Positions 34,448-44,640 are shown, counted from the stretch's first letter. The stretch is DNA of 64,000 nucleotides from Propionispira raffinosivorans DSM 20765 (GCF_000381065.1 NZ_KB905851.1:40759-104758), one strand, 5' to 3'. Program-made: numbers and translations. The notes: generated from the sequence alone by a model not told the origin.

Positions 34448-35806
34448 ATGTCAGAGAGAGAAATTGAGTATGACCCAACTGGTTTTACATTAAAAGAAGC
34501 AATCAGTGAAGCAAAGCGCTGTTTGAATTGTGTAAAACCAGCTTGCCGCAAAGGCTGCCCAATCGAAAATGAAATCCCGGCGTTTATTAGAGAATTAGCG
34601 ACGGGGAACCTGGGACAAGCTAGTGCAGTTATCGCAAGACGCAGCAATCTCCCCGCTGTTTGCGGACGTGTTTGCCCAAGGGAAAGACAATGTGAAGGTG
34701 CCTGCGTATTGACAGAACAAGGCAAGGGTATTAAAATCGGCAAGCTGGAACGTTTTATTGCCGATATGGATGGCGAACTTGAAATAACACCACTGCCAAA
34801 GCTTTGGGATGAAAAAGGGCGTGTTGCGGTGATTGGGTCCGGCCCGGCGGGACTCACTGTGGCGGGAGATTTAGCCAAAGATGGTTTTAGAGTGCGGGTA
34901 TTTGATGCTCAGGCAGAACCAGGTGGGGTTTTAATGTATGGAATTCCAGCTTTTCGTTTGCCCAAAGATGTTGTGCGACGGGAAATTCATAAAATAGAAA
35001 AATTAGGAGTTCAGTTCAAAACCAATATAATGATTGGTGAAGCACTGACCTTAGATGATATATTTAAAGAAGGTTTTGATGCAATTTTTATTGGGACAGG
35101 CAATGCAATGGCTAAAACACTTAATATTGAGGGACAGCATTTAACAGGCGTTTTGCAGGCGACCTATCTTTTACAAATGGTGTCACTGGCAAATCAAGGC
35201 AGTGTTGACAAAGATGAAATACCTGTGCAGGAAGGTGACCATGTTGTAATCATTGGGGCTGGTAATACGGCTATGGACGCAGCTAGAACTGCGAAACGAC
35301 AGCATGCTGCTACGGTTACGGTAGTTTGCCGTGATGCAGAAGGGAAAATGGCAGCACTGCCATCGGAAATACAAGTTGCTAAAGATGAAGGCGTAAACTT
35401 TATTCCGTTGCGGAATCCTTGTCAGCTTATGGGAGATACTTGTGTTACCGGGGTTGAGTGTGAAATCCGTGCGATTAAGGTTCCTGGTGAAAAACCGGAA
35501 GGCACTGGCGTTAAGGAAATCATTCCGGCAAACAAAGTAATTATTGCAATCGGTCAAAAGCCGGCTCGGCGTATTATAGGAACGACGAAGGGCATCGAAG
35601 TGGACCCGGGTGGTTGTGTAGTCACCCAGGATCGTCCTTATGGAATGACAACACGCCGCGGTGTATTTTCCGGCGGCGATGTGGCTCATGGTGCGGCAAC
35701 GGTCGTTATCGCGATGAAAGATGCCAAGAAAGTTGCGATGGGGATTGAACAGTATGTTGAAGCGAAAAAATTAATGGAAGAATGCGGTCTTCGCATGAAA
35801 GATTAA
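34448..35806 (+). CDS. Glutamate synthase small-subunit-like NAD(P)H flavoprotein
   Basis: A 452-residue FAD/Fe-S oxidoreductase related to GltD and the homotetrameric GltA/NfnB group. N-terminal Cys clusters are CLNCVKPACRKGCP and CGRVCPRERQCEGAC. The FAD site is VAVIGSGPAGLTVAGDLA, EPGGVLMYGIPAFRLPK follows, the NAD(P)H site is VIIGAGNTAMDAAR, and the C-terminal FAD contact is FSGGDVAHGAATVVIA. It passes electrons from NAD(P)H to a partner, such as the glutamate synthase large subunit, ferredoxin:NADP+ oxidoreductase or a dehydrogenase. No partner gene is adjacent, so its true role is open. Confidence 0.85.
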   Translation: MSEREIEYDPTGFTLKEAISEAKRCLNCVKPACRKGCPIENEIPAFIRELATGNLGQASAVIARRSNLPAVCGRVCPRERQCEGACVLTEQGKGIKIGKLERFIADMDGELEITPLPKLWDEKGRVAVIGSGPAGLTVAGDLAKDGFRVRVFDAQAEPGGVLMYGIPAFRLPKDVVRREIHKIEKLGVQFKTNIMIGEALTLDDIFKEGFDAIFIGTGNAMAKTLNIEGQHLTGVLQATYLLQMVSLANQGSVDKDEIPVQEGDHVVIIGAGNTAMDAARTAKRQHAATVTVVCRDAEGKMAALPSEIQVAKDEGVNFIPLRNPCQLMGDTCVTGVECEIRAIKVPGEKPEGTGVKEIIPANKVIIAIGQKPARRIIGTTKGIEVDPGGCVVTQDRPYGMTTRRGVFSGGDVAHGAATVVIAMKDAKKVAMGIEQYVEAKKLMEECGLRMKD

Positions 35807-35810
35807 ACAT

Positions 35811-35852
35811 AAAAAACGAAGCTGTGATCGATTGATCGCAGCTTCGTTTTTT
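35811..35852. terminator. Bidirectional terminator, GltA-like gene and cydC
   Basis: Arms AAAAAACGAAGCTGTGATC / GATCGCAGCTTCGTTTTTT with one wobble. It overlaps the cydC stop codon. Confidence 0.93.
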
Positions 35853-37575
35853 ATAGAGCTTGTTGGTAAGTTAGCATAGTGCTGAACTCACCTTTTTTAC
35901 GGAGCAGTTCATGATAACTTCCCTGTTCAATAACCTGACCATCTTTTAATACCAGTATTCGATCCATTGAGGCAAGACCGCGCAGGTCATGTGTAATCAA
36001 AAGCATGGTACGGTTATCGAGCGTTTGAATAATCGTATCCATAATATGATGGGCTGTAATGGAATCGAGGCTGGCTGTTGGTTCATCAAGCAGCAAAATC
36101 GGTGCTGGCTGACAAAGAGCGCGGGCTATTGCCAGACGTTGGCGCTGCCCGCCCGAAAGCTGATTACCGTCTTCACCAATATCCGTATGGATACCATTTT
36201 GTAAAGATAAAATAAAATCATGCAGCTGGGCTTTTTGCAGTGCAGTCAGAATTTCTGCTTCCGTGCAGTCAGGATATAAAATTCGGAAGTTATCGGCAAT
36301 GGTTCCCTGGAAAATATATGTATTTTGTGTGATAGCACGAAATGCTTGACGGACAGTTTCTCCAGTCATGGCATCATAAGGAACGTTATTTAAATAGAGC
36401 ATACCAAAATTTTGCTCCCACAGCCGTAAAAGTAGATTAAATAGAGTACTTTTGCCACTGCCACTGGCGCCAACAATGGCGATTTTTTCACCTGCGGCAA
36501 TGGAAAATGAAAGATTTTTGAAAACGGGGGCGTCAGGTTTATAGAAAAAATCAAGTTTGTCAATCAGCAGTGCTTTATTGCCTTGACAGTTCGGATGGGT
36601 CTTTGCCGTGGGATGTAAGGCAATATCAAGCTGGCTGATTTTAAATAGATTTTTTGCTGCATCCAAACCGGTCAAACAATAGTGCCATACCGAAGGCAGG
36701 GGCAGGACTGCTTCAAAAGAACTCTGGACGGCAAGGGTGAAGACAGCCAAATGAATGCCGCTGATTTGATTTGAGCGCACTAAAGGAATTAAGCAGGCTA
36801 AGATAGCAAGTAAAGTCCAATTGGCGATGAGATCGGCACCTGCATCGGCTAAAGCGGTGGTGCGAAAAACTTTGCGTTCTTGGGTGGTGATTTTGTTTGC
36901 AATCCTTTGACTGATGGCAAATTTTTTCTCATCATAATGGAAAACTTTTATGTCATTTAAGCCATGAATTATATCAATACATTCACTTTTATAAATACCT
37001 TTTGCTTCTCTTAAATAAGTGCTTCCTGAACGATTGAAATGATAAGCAAGGTAAGGGAGCCCCAGGCCTATCATAATAAAGGCCATAATGAGCCAGATCG
37101 CGGCTGTCGGACTATAGAAAAAAAGTATACCTGAGATTGTTGCCAGAGTTAATACAGCGGTAAGCGGTGGTGACAGCACTCGTAGATAAAAGTCTTTTAA
37201 TACGTCGATTTCTTCAATGAGCAGGCCAAAAAGTTCGCCACTTTTATAACCGACAAGTTTTGCGGGGGCAATTTTCTCTAAACACGCATAACAAAAGATA
37301 CGTAAGTTTGTTAAAATACGAAATGTGGCATCATGCGAAATATAGCGCTCAGCGTAGCGTAACACAGCTCGTGAGATACCAAAAAAGCGTACCGCGACAA
37401 TTGCAATCGATAATTCATAAATCATCGGATGTAAGGCCGCTCGGGCAATTAGATAAGCCGCGGATGCCATGAGTCCGATTGAAGTAAGCATACAGAGCCA
37501 GGCAGCCAATAAAGCAAGCAGCATAGTCGGTAATGCCGGTGCAAAAAGCTTCAACAATGTTATACATGTTTTCAT
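35851..37575 (-). CDS. cydC: CydC subunit of the thiol reductant ABC exporter
   Basis: A 574-residue half ABC transporter: six-helix exporter domain, then an ATPase with Walker A GASGSGKST, signature LSGGQRQRLAIARAL and Walker B LLLDEPTASLD. With CydD it exports cysteine and glutathione and is needed to assemble cytochrome bd. It overlaps cydD by four bases and is the last gene of cydA-B-D-C. Confidence 0.94.
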   Translation of the reverse strand: MKTCITLLKLFAPALPTMLLALLAAWLCMLTSIGLMASAAYLIARAALHPMIYELSIAIVAVRFFGISRAVLRYAERYISHDATFRILTNLRIFCYACLEKIAPAKLVGYKSGELFGLLIEEIDVLKDFYLRVLSPPLTAVLTLATISGILFFYSPTAAIWLIMAFIMIGLGLPYLAYHFNRSGSTYLREAKGIYKSECIDIIHGLNDIKVFHYDEKKFAISQRIANKITTQERKVFRTTALADAGADLIANWTLLAILACLIPLVRSNQISGIHLAVFTLAVQSSFEAVLPLPSVWHYCLTGLDAAKNLFKISQLDIALHPTAKTHPNCQGNKALLIDKLDFFYKPDAPVFKNLSFSIAAGEKIAIVGASGSGKSTLFNLLLRLWEQNFGMLYLNNVPYDAMTGETVRQAFRAITQNTYIFQGTIADNFRILYPDCTEAEILTALQKAQLHDFILSLQNGIHTDIGEDGNQLSGGQRQRLAIARALCQPAPILLLDEPTASLDSITAHHIMDTIIQTLDNRTMLLITHDLRGLASMDRILVLKDGQVIEQGSYHELLRKKGEFSTMLTYQQAL

Positions 37576-39302
37576 AGGTTCCTCCGATCGGCAGCTGTCA
37601 TAGTGAAATAGCGACCACCTTTTTGCAGTAATTCGGCGTGGGTACCGATTTCCACAAGTCGACCCTTTTCGATGACAAGGATTTTGTCGGCATTTTTTAC
37701 AGAGTCTAAGCGATGGGCAATTGTAAGTACAGTTTTTTTATACGTTAGATCTGCAACGGACTGGGCGATGATTTTTTCTGTTTTTGTATCAAGTCCAGTG
37801 GTCATTTCATCAAGTAAGATGAGCGGGGCATCTTGAAGAAAAGCCCGGGCAATTGCGATGCGGCGCATCTGTCCGCCGCTGAGTGGCTGTCCGCCATCAC
37901 CAAGCTTGGTTTGATAAGTCTCTGGCAAAGTTAGAATGAATTCATGGATAGCTGCCGCTTTAGCTGCCGCTATGACATCATTTTCGTCAGCTACCGTGTT
38001 TCCAAGAACGATGTTATCGAAGACCGATGCACTAAAAATATGCGGCATTTGTGGAACATAAGCGATGCGGCTGCGCCAATATACTGGATCAATGGAACAA
38101 AGCGAAAGATCATTAATTTTGATTTCACCCTTCTGTGGTTGTACCAATTGGAGCAGCAACTGGAAAATAGTTGATTTTCCCGCACCGCTGCCGCCAACAA
38201 TGGCGATATGTTTTCCGGCTTCAATCAAAAAGGTGAGACCGCGCAGGGCAATTTCGCGTTCTTGTTGATAACGAAATGAGATATCTTCGAATTGAATCGA
38301 AAAAGGAACGGTAGTTTTTTCGATTCGCTGTAGGTTTGTGTGGGGAATATTCAGTGGCTTTTTTAAAATCCGATAGATCTGATCCGCCGCCGTAGTTGCT
38401 GTCATCGCTGCATGGAAAGCAGCTCCGCTTTGCCTGAGAGGTTGATAAAATTCTGGTGCAAGCAGCAATACTAAAAAAGCAGTTTCAAATGCCAGATTCC
38501 CCTGCAATAAGCGCAGACCAATGCCAATGGCGATCAGGGCAATGCTTAGTGTTGAGATTAATTCCAAAACAAAAGAGGATAAAAAAGCCAAACGGAGAAC
38601 TTTGAGGGTAGCATCACGAAAATCGTTGCTCAAACGAGTGACTTCTTTGATTTGATTTATACTTTGATTAAAAATCTTTAGGGTAGTAAGTCCTTCTAAC
38701 AATTCAAGAAAATGGATGCTTAAGGTGGAAAGTGTTTTCCATTGTTTGGCATTCGCATTGCCGGCCAAGCGACCGATTAACATCATAAATAAAGGAATAA
38801 GCGGTGCTGTCAGGCAAAAAAGTAAAGCGGAAATCCAATCCATCGGTAAAACCGCTACTAAAATGAGCGGTGGGATTATGCCTACTGTAATGACTTGTGG
38901 TAAAAACTTTGTGAAATAATCATCAAGTCCTTCAATTCCATTCGTGAATAATGTAACTAAACCTCCGGTTTTTTCCTGTGACATTTCTCCGGGACCGGCT
39001 GTTACGATATGATTAAGCAGGCGATTTCGCAGCTTTTGCTGGATAGATAAGGATATGTCGTGTGCAGTCAGCTGATTTTGCCAACGGACGAAGGCTTTGG
39101 CAAACATAAGGAAAAGCAGCATCGCAAAAAACGGTGCTGCTTCCTTCAAATTCATGTCTGCGAGAAAAACTCCGTTGATGATCTTCATGAGTGCATACGC
39201 AATGCTGATTGTGCAAACAGCATTTGTGATACTAAGCATAAAGAGCAGAACAAATTTCTTTTTATAGGGTTTTATTTCTTTAATTAAATGTTTATTAAGC
39301 AT
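37572..39302 (-). CDS. cydD: CydD subunit of the thiol reductant ABC exporter
   Basis: A 576-residue half exporter: membrane domain at about residues 15-310, then an ATPase with GGSGAGKST, the signature LSGGQMRRIAIARAF and LILLDEMTTGLD (Met instead of Pro after Glu). It pairs with CydC. The start lies three bases after the cydB stop, so translation is likely coupled. Confidence 0.94.
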   Translation of the reverse strand: MLNKHLIKEIKPYKKKFVLLFMLSITNAVCTISIAYALMKIINGVFLADMNLKEAAPFFAMLLFLMFAKAFVRWQNQLTAHDISLSIQQKLRNRLLNHIVTAGPGEMSQEKTGGLVTLFTNGIEGLDDYFTKFLPQVITVGIIPPLILVAVLPMDWISALLFCLTAPLIPLFMMLIGRLAGNANAKQWKTLSTLSIHFLELLEGLTTLKIFNQSINQIKEVTRLSNDFRDATLKVLRLAFLSSFVLELISTLSIALIAIGIGLRLLQGNLAFETAFLVLLLAPEFYQPLRQSGAAFHAAMTATTAADQIYRILKKPLNIPHTNLQRIEKTTVPFSIQFEDISFRYQQEREIALRGLTFLIEAGKHIAIVGGSGAGKSTIFQLLLQLVQPQKGEIKINDLSLCSIDPVYWRSRIAYVPQMPHIFSASVFDNIVLGNTVADENDVIAAAKAAAIHEFILTLPETYQTKLGDGGQPLSGGQMRRIAIARAFLQDAPLILLDEMTTGLDTKTEKIIAQSVADLTYKKTVLTIAHRLDSVKNADKILVIEKGRLVEIGTHAELLQKGGRYFTMTAADRRNL

Positions 39303-39305
39303 AAA

Positions 39306-40313
39306 TTAATACTCCAAATGTTTCCCAGAAACGCGCTTGCGGAAAATCCAATACGTCCAGCCTTGATAAATCAATACGATAGGGACAAGTACAAGTGCGG
39401 CTACTGTCATGATACCTAAAGTATACTGTGAAGATGACGCATTGTAAATAGTTAAGCTCCAATCCGGATTGAGGCTCGATACCATGAGTCTTGGAAAAAG
39501 ACCTGCAAAGAAAGCAAGCGTTGTAAAAACAATGGCCAAAGAACTTAACACAAAGGCCGGTACATATTTTTCAGTAAAAACGCAGCCGTAACTGGCAAGA
39601 AAAACAATGGCTGCTGCACATAGTGAAATAGCAGCGAGCGTGCTGGAAAATAGACTTGTATTTGTATAAGTTAAAATCATACAAAGGACAAATACCAAAG
39701 CTGCTGGTATTCCTACTTTTTGTGCCATTTGGCGAAGCGCAGCTATCGTTTTGGCTGATTCAACACGAAGCATCAAAAATACAGCTCCATGGAAGGTGAA
39801 GACCAATACGAAAGTCAAGCCGCCGACGATTGTATAAGGTGTTAACAAATCAAAAAAAGTGCCAGTATAAATCATTTTTTCATTAATTGCCAAACCTTGG
39901 ATCAAATTGGTTACGGCAACACCCCACAGTAATGCGGGAACAGCACTGCCGAAAAATATCATCCAATCCCAAAAGCTGCGCCAGCTTTTGTTTTCATGTT
40001 TGCTGCGAAATTCAAATGATACACCACGCATGATAAGCGCCAGCAGCATCAAAAATAATGCCAAATAAAAGGTACTGAACATTGTTGCATATACATGAGG
40101 GAATGCGGCAAATAATGCACCGCCAGCTGTGATCATCCAAACTTCGTTACCATCCCAGACTGGACCGATTGTGTTGATGATGATACGGCGTTCCTGATCT
40201 GTTTTTGCGATAAATGGTAATAGGATTCCAACACCGTAGTCAAAGCCTTCCAAAAAGAAAAAGCCGATGAATAAAACAGTGATTAAAACAAACCAAATAA
40301 TAGTGAGATCCAT
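39306..40313 (-). CDS. cydB: Cytochrome bd ubiquinol oxidase subunit II
   Basis: A 335-residue membrane subunit with eight or nine helices. It begins with IWFVLITVLFIGFFFLEGFD followed by YGVGILLPF, the CydB signature, and includes VWDGNEVWMITAGGALFAAF and AFVLVF-type helices. With CydA it forms the quinol oxidase that reduces oxygen to water. The start codon shares a base with the cydA stop. Confidence 0.96.
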   Translation of the reverse strand: MDLTIIWFVLITVLFIGFFFLEGFDYGVGILLPFIAKTDQERRIIINTIGPVWDGNEVWMITAGGALFAAFPHVYATMFSTFYLALFLMLLALIMRGVSFEFRSKHENKSWRSFWDWMIFFGSAVPALLWGVAVTNLIQGLAINEKMIYTGTFFDLLTPYTIVGGLTFVLVFTFHGAVFLMLRVESAKTIAALRQMAQKVGIPAALVFVLCMILTYTNTSLFSSTLAAISLCAAAIVFLASYGCVFTEKYVPAFVLSSLAIVFTTLAFFAGLFPRLMVSSLNPDWSLTIYNASSSQYTLGIMTVAALVLVPIVLIYQGWTYWIFRKRVSGKHLEY

Positions 40314-41668
40314 TATGCAGCACTCCTTTCTTTAGGAACTTCAGGACCTTTTTTTATAAACTTCAAAATGATATAAATTGTGACAATGGCCAAAGCAAAA
40401 TATACAACAGTGAAGCCAATCAAAGAAATCCAAACTTCAGTCGGAGTGATATTCTGCGATACGGCATTGGCTACTTTTTGTAAACCGACAACCATCCAGG
40501 GCTGTCGCCCGCCTTCTGTGATATACCAGCCGGTTGAATTCGAGATAAACGGCAGTGGAAGTATGACGATTAATGCTTTTAGTAATACAGGGTAGGCTTC
40601 AATTTTATTTTTAAAAGCTAAAAGTCCGCCCACTAGAACTAAACCAGTCATGATGAGACCTGCTAAAATCATGATTCTGAAACTCCAGAACAGACCCGTG
40701 ATGTCCGGTATGTAATTGCCGGGCCCATATTGCTTTTCAGCAGCGGCCTGCAGAGGTTTGATCCCTTTTATTTCTCCTTTTGGTTCATTATAGACCAAGA
40801 AAGAAAGTACATTTGGTATTTCGATATTCGATGAATTTGTCTGTGTTTTTGTGTTGACGTCAGCATAGACAGTAAATGGTGCAGGGTCTTGCGTTTCCCA
40901 TAATGCTTCTACAGATGCCAGCTTCATAGGTTGTGCTTTACCAATATATTGTGCTTGCAAATGACCGGTTCCCATAACTGCGACTAAACCAAGCAAGGAA
41001 TAGATGATGCCGGCTTTTAAAGAAATACGAAACGTTTCAAGATGCTTTTGTTTGAGCAATTGATACGCACTCACAGAAACAATGAGTATTCCACTGGTTA
41101 CAATACCAGAAGATATGGTATGGCTAAGTTGACCAAAAACATACGAATTTGTAAGTAATGCTAGAAAATCTGTCATTTCAGCGCGTCCGTTATTGATAAT
41201 AAAACCAACAGGATGCTGCATAAATGAATTTGCTACTAAGATCCAATAAGAAGATAAACTACTGGCAAAAGCAACGAGCCAGATTGTTAAACAATGGATT
41301 TTTTTTGGCAGCTTATCCCAGCTAAAAATCCATACTCCTAAAAAGATCGATTCAAGAAAAAATGCACTGAGTGCTTCGAGAGCTAGTGGGGCACCAAAAA
41401 TATCACCCATAAATCGCGAATATTCCGACCAATTCATGCCGAAATGAAATTCTTGAACAATCCCGGTAACAACACCCATAGCGAAGGTTACAAGAAAAAT
41501 TTTACCCCAGAAATGGGTAAGTTCGAGGCAGCGTTGATTGTCTGTCTTCACATAACAAGTTTCTAAAAGTGCAATGAAAATCGTGAGTCCCAACGTTAAT
41601 GGGATGAATAAAAAATGATAGATTGTTGTGATTGCAAACTGCCAACGTGATAAGGTTACTACATCCAT
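40313..41668 (-). CDS. cydA: Cytochrome bd ubiquinol oxidase subunit I
   Basis: A 451-residue heme-bearing subunit. I set the start at ATG 41668, behind AAAGGAGTG; the open frame runs 23 codons further upstream without a site. Heme-ligand region WQFAITTIYHFLFIPLTLGL, FGMNWSEYSRFMGDIFGAPL and the quinol-site GRQPWMVVGLQK are present. The length fits the short Q-loop class common in Gram-positives. In an anaerobe this oxidase removes oxygen and conserves little energy. Confidence 0.96.
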   Translation of the reverse strand: MDVVTLSRWQFAITTIYHFLFIPLTLGLTIFIALLETCYVKTDNQRCLELTHFWGKIFLVTFAMGVVTGIVQEFHFGMNWSEYSRFMGDIFGAPLALEALSAFFLESIFLGVWIFSWDKLPKKIHCLTIWLVAFASSLSSYWILVANSFMQHPVGFIINNGRAEMTDFLALLTNSYVFGQLSHTISSGIVTSGILIVSVSAYQLLKQKHLETFRISLKAGIIYSLLGLVAVMGTGHLQAQYIGKAQPMKLASVEALWETQDPAPFTVYADVNTKTQTNSSNIEIPNVLSFLVYNEPKGEIKGIKPLQAAAEKQYGPGNYIPDITGLFWSFRIMILAGLIMTGLVLVGGLLAFKNKIEAYPVLLKALIVILPLPFISNSTGWYITEGGRQPWMVVGLQKVANAVSQNITPTEVWISLIGFTVVYFALAIVTIYIILKFIKKGPEVPKERSAA

Positions 41669-41775
41669 ACAATTCACTCCTTTGAAGATATTAGACTTGC
41701 ATATAATAATTATAGAGCACTCTATTAGGAAATACAATAAAAATTATCTATAAATATGGATTATTGAAAAGGCTG

Positions 41776-41824
41776 TAAAAAAATAGCACATTTTCTATGA
41801 ATTATTTCAAAGAAAATGTGCTAT
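41776..41824 (-). terminator. Terminator of the copper operon
   Basis: Perfect 14-base arms (41783-41796 and 41811-41824). On the minus strand they are followed by seven T residues. It separates copZ from the downstream cydA promoter region. Confidence 0.9.
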
Positions 41825-41844
41825 AGCTAAATTAAGATTTTGGA

Positions 41845-42051
41845 TTAACCTTGGATACCGACTACGTCATAGCCTTCTTCTTCAATCGCTGCTTTAATAG
41901 AGGCATCGTCAGCACTGCCTTCAATTAGAGCATATTTACCAGAGAGATTTATTTCTTTTACTTCGGTTACACCAGCAAGTTTTGTCAATGCATCTTTTAC
42001 ATGAGCGGTACAATGCGCACAGCTCATGCCTTCGATTAAAATCTTTTTCAT
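41845..42051 (-). CDS. copZ: Copper chaperone CopZ (HMA domain)
   Basis: A 68-residue single heavy-metal-associated domain with GMSCAHC (Cys 11 and 14), which binds Cu(I) and delivers it to CopA or CsoR. The start at 42051 has AAAGGTGG upstream; the open frame extends four codons further. It is the last gene of csoR-copA-copZ. Confidence 0.94.
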   Translation of the reverse strand: MKKILIEGMSCAHCTAHVKDALTKLAGVTEVKEINLSGKYALIEGSADDASIKAAIEEEGYDVVGIQG

Positions 42052-42096
42052 GGAACAGACCACCTTTTTTATTATTTTATTTATAATATGGATTTA

Positions 42097-44313
42097 TTAT
42101 GCGTGAAAATTACGGAGCCTTAAAGCATTTGCTAAAACGGATACGGAGCTTAAACTCATTGCGGCTGCAGCGATCATGGGGTTTAAGAGAGGCCCGCCAA
42201 ATACATGGAGTATACCCATAGCTACGGGTATACCGAGTATGTTATAAGCAAAAGCCCAAAAGAGATTTTCCTTGATGTTTTTCATTGTAGCTTGGCTGAG
42301 CTTGATGGCTGTAGCAACATCCATCAGGTCACTATGCATCAAAATGATATTGGCACTTTCAATTGCAACATCCGTTCCGGAACCGATCGCAATACCTATA
42401 TCTGCTTGGACGAGTGCTGGAGCATCATTGATGCCATCACCGACCATAGCGACTTTTTGACCAAGAGCCTGTAAATTTTTGACGGTATTGGCTTTATCTG
42501 CAGGCAAGACATCCGCAAACACGGTGTCAATGCCAACTTGGCGGGCAATTGCTTCCGCGGTTTTTTTGTTATCGCCAGTGATCATTGCCGTTTTAATATG
42601 CATCGAATGCAGTTTTTCAATCGCCGCTTTACTCGTTGGCTTTATGACATCAGCAACAGCAATGAGCCCTTTAAATTCATTGTCGATCGCAATATACATG
42701 GGTGTTTTTCCGTTATCGGCTAAAGTCTCAGCCGTTTTTATTACGTCTTCGGGAATGGTGATCTTTTTTTCATACAGCCAGGGCTGATTGCCGAGGAGTA
42801 TATAGTGTTTATCAATTGTTGCTTCAATTCCATAACCGGGAATCGTTTTAAAAGCAGATAGTTTTTTGAGCGTGAGGTCCTGACTTTTGGCATATTGGAC
42901 AATTGCCATGCCCAGAGGGTGTTCCGACCCTTGTTCAGCACTAGCCGCAAAGGTTAAAAGAAAATCTTCAGTCATGCCGATTGGCTGAATGTCTGTGACG
43001 GTTGGTGTGCCGCTGGTAATGGTTCCGGTTTTATCAAAAACAATCGTTTGAATGGCATGAGCTGTTTCGAGTGCTTCTCCGCTTTTTATCAAAACTCCAT
43101 TTTCGGCACCCTTTCCCGTACCAACCATAATAGCGGTTGGGGTTGCTAATCCTAAAGCACAGGGACAGGCAATCACTAAAACGGCAATAAAAATAGTCAG
43201 GGCAAAAATTGTAGATTCACCAGCTAACAGCCAGGCACTTGCCGCGATTAGTGCTAAAATCATAACAATGGGAACAAAATAAGCTGAAATAGTATCCGCG
43301 AGTTTAGCAATAGGCGCTTTTGAGCCTTGAGCGTCTTCAACAAGTTTGAGGATACGTGCCACAGCGGTGTCTTTCCCAACTTTTGTGGCACGATATTTGA
43401 TGAAGCCTGTTTTGTTGATGCTGGCACCGATTACGGTGTCTCCAATATTTTTTGCTGCAGGAATACTTTCCCCAGTCAACATGGATTCATCGATAGCCGC
43501 GCTGCCTTCAATGATTTCACCATCGACAGGCAGTTTCTCACCGGATCGTACAATCACGATATCCCCGACTTTTACTTCATCGATAGAAATGGTTTTTTCG
43601 CTGGTACTTTGAAAAATAACAGCCGTTTTTGGAACAAGCTTCATTAAGGACTGCATTGCTAGCGAGGTTTTACCTTTCGATACGGCTTCAAGATATTTGC
43701 CAAACGTAATCAGCGTCAAAATAGTACCAGCCGATTCAAAGTAGAGGTGCATGACATATTCGACCTCACCTTGCAGGATTTTTAAGATTCCAAAGCAGCC
43801 ATAGCCGATTGCTGCCAATGTGCTGACAGCTATGAGTGAGTCCATATTGGGATTCAGTGAAACCATGTTTTTTAGACCAATTGTATAATATTTATAGCCG
43901 AGGGCCATGATCGGTAGAGTTAGAAGCAGCTGCAAAAAAGCAAACGGTACGGGAGAAATCATGGGATTAATGCTTTCGGGCAAGGGGAGACCCAGCATAT
44001 GGCCCATTGAAACGAATAAAAGCGGTATGACAAATATAATAGAAAAAAGCAGCCGCTGTCGAATCGGTTTTACTTTATCTATGGTTTTCCCCTGTGCATC
44101 TTCAAGATTAATCAGTTTATAGCCAGCTGCCGCAACAATGGTTTTGATAGAATTTGTCTGGACAAGATTTTCATCGAGTGTGATCGTTAATGTTTCAGCC
44201 GCAAAATTTACGACGGACGATTGTACGCCATCAAGTTTTTTTGTAACGCGTTCTACGCGGTTGGCACAAGCTGAACAAGTCATACCTTCCACTTTAAAGG
44301 CTTTAATTTTCAT
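42097..44313 (-). CDS. copA: Cu(I)-exporting P1B-type ATPase CopA
   Basis: A 738-residue copper pump. It has one N-terminal HMA domain (GMTCSACANRVERV), actuator TGES, the TM6 metal site ACPCALGLATPTA, the phosphorylation site FDKTGTITSG, the nucleotide-binding HP in EQGSEHPLGMA, and the hinge MVGDGINDAPAL. It expels Cu(I) from the cytosol. It is 17 bases after csoR and 33 before copZ. Confidence 0.96.
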   Translation of the reverse strand: MKIKAFKVEGMTCSACANRVERVTKKLDGVQSSVVNFAAETLTITLDENLVQTNSIKTIVAAAGYKLINLEDAQGKTIDKVKPIRQRLLFSIIFVIPLLFVSMGHMLGLPLPESINPMISPVPFAFLQLLLTLPIMALGYKYYTIGLKNMVSLNPNMDSLIAVSTLAAIGYGCFGILKILQGEVEYVMHLYFESAGTILTLITFGKYLEAVSKGKTSLAMQSLMKLVPKTAVIFQSTSEKTISIDEVKVGDIVIVRSGEKLPVDGEIIEGSAAIDESMLTGESIPAAKNIGDTVIGASINKTGFIKYRATKVGKDTAVARILKLVEDAQGSKAPIAKLADTISAYFVPIVMILALIAASAWLLAGESTIFALTIFIAVLVIACPCALGLATPTAIMVGTGKGAENGVLIKSGEALETAHAIQTIVFDKTGTITSGTPTVTDIQPIGMTEDFLLTFAASAEQGSEHPLGMAIVQYAKSQDLTLKKLSAFKTIPGYGIEATIDKHYILLGNQPWLYEKKITIPEDVIKTAETLADNGKTPMYIAIDNEFKGLIAVADVIKPTSKAAIEKLHSMHIKTAMITGDNKKTAEAIARQVGIDTVFADVLPADKANTVKNLQALGQKVAMVGDGINDAPALVQADIGIAIGSGTDVAIESANIILMHSDLMDVATAIKLSQATMKNIKENLFWAFAYNILGIPVAMGILHVFGGPLLNPMIAAAAMSLSSVSVLANALRLRNFHA

Positions 44314-44330
44314 ACAGACTCCTTCTTTCT

Positions 44331-44597
44331 TTATTTTGCAAGTAATTTTTCCAGAATGCGATTCAGTTCTTCAATTTTTTCATCCGGATTATTTGCCATA
44401 CAGGCTTCTTTTACACAATGCCGCAGATGACCTTGCAAAATGGCTAGTTCAGCCTTTCTTAATAAAGACTGGGCAGCTAATACCTGATTTGCTACATCGA
44501 TACAATAGCGGTCATCTTGGATCATTTTTATGATACCGTCGACTTGACCGCGAACGGTTTTTAAATATTGTAGTGCAGTCGTTCGTTCTTCACTCAT
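44331..44597 (-). CDS. csoR: CsoR-family copper-sensing repressor
   Basis: An 88-residue four-helix metal sensor. The Cu(I) triad is Cys 32, His 57 and Cys 61 (RYCIDV; GHLRHC), with the 25- and 4-residue spacing seen in M. tuberculosis CsoR. This argues for copper rather than nickel (RcnR) or formaldehyde (FrmR). TTVRGQVDGI-type helix 1 is present. The second of two ATGs fits the GGGAGG site better. It represses its own operon with copA and copZ. Confidence 0.93.
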   Translation of the reverse strand: MSEERTTALQYLKTVRGQVDGIIKMIQDDRYCIDVANQVLAAQSLLRKAELAILQGHLRHCVKEACMANNPDEKIEELNRILEKLLAK

Positions 44598-44602
44598 CAT
44601 AT

Positions 44603-44624
44603 ACCTCCCCCCCAGGGATGGGGT
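44603..44624 (-). promoter_or_regulatory. Candidate CsoR operator
   Basis: A GC-rich element, on the minus strand ACCCCATCCCTGGGGGGGAG followed by GT, lies between the promoter and csoR. CsoR operators are GC-rich ACCCC/GGGGT dyads. It stands out in AT-rich flanks and overlaps the ribosome site. Confidence 0.55.
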
Positions 44625-44640
44625 GCTCTATTTGATATTG

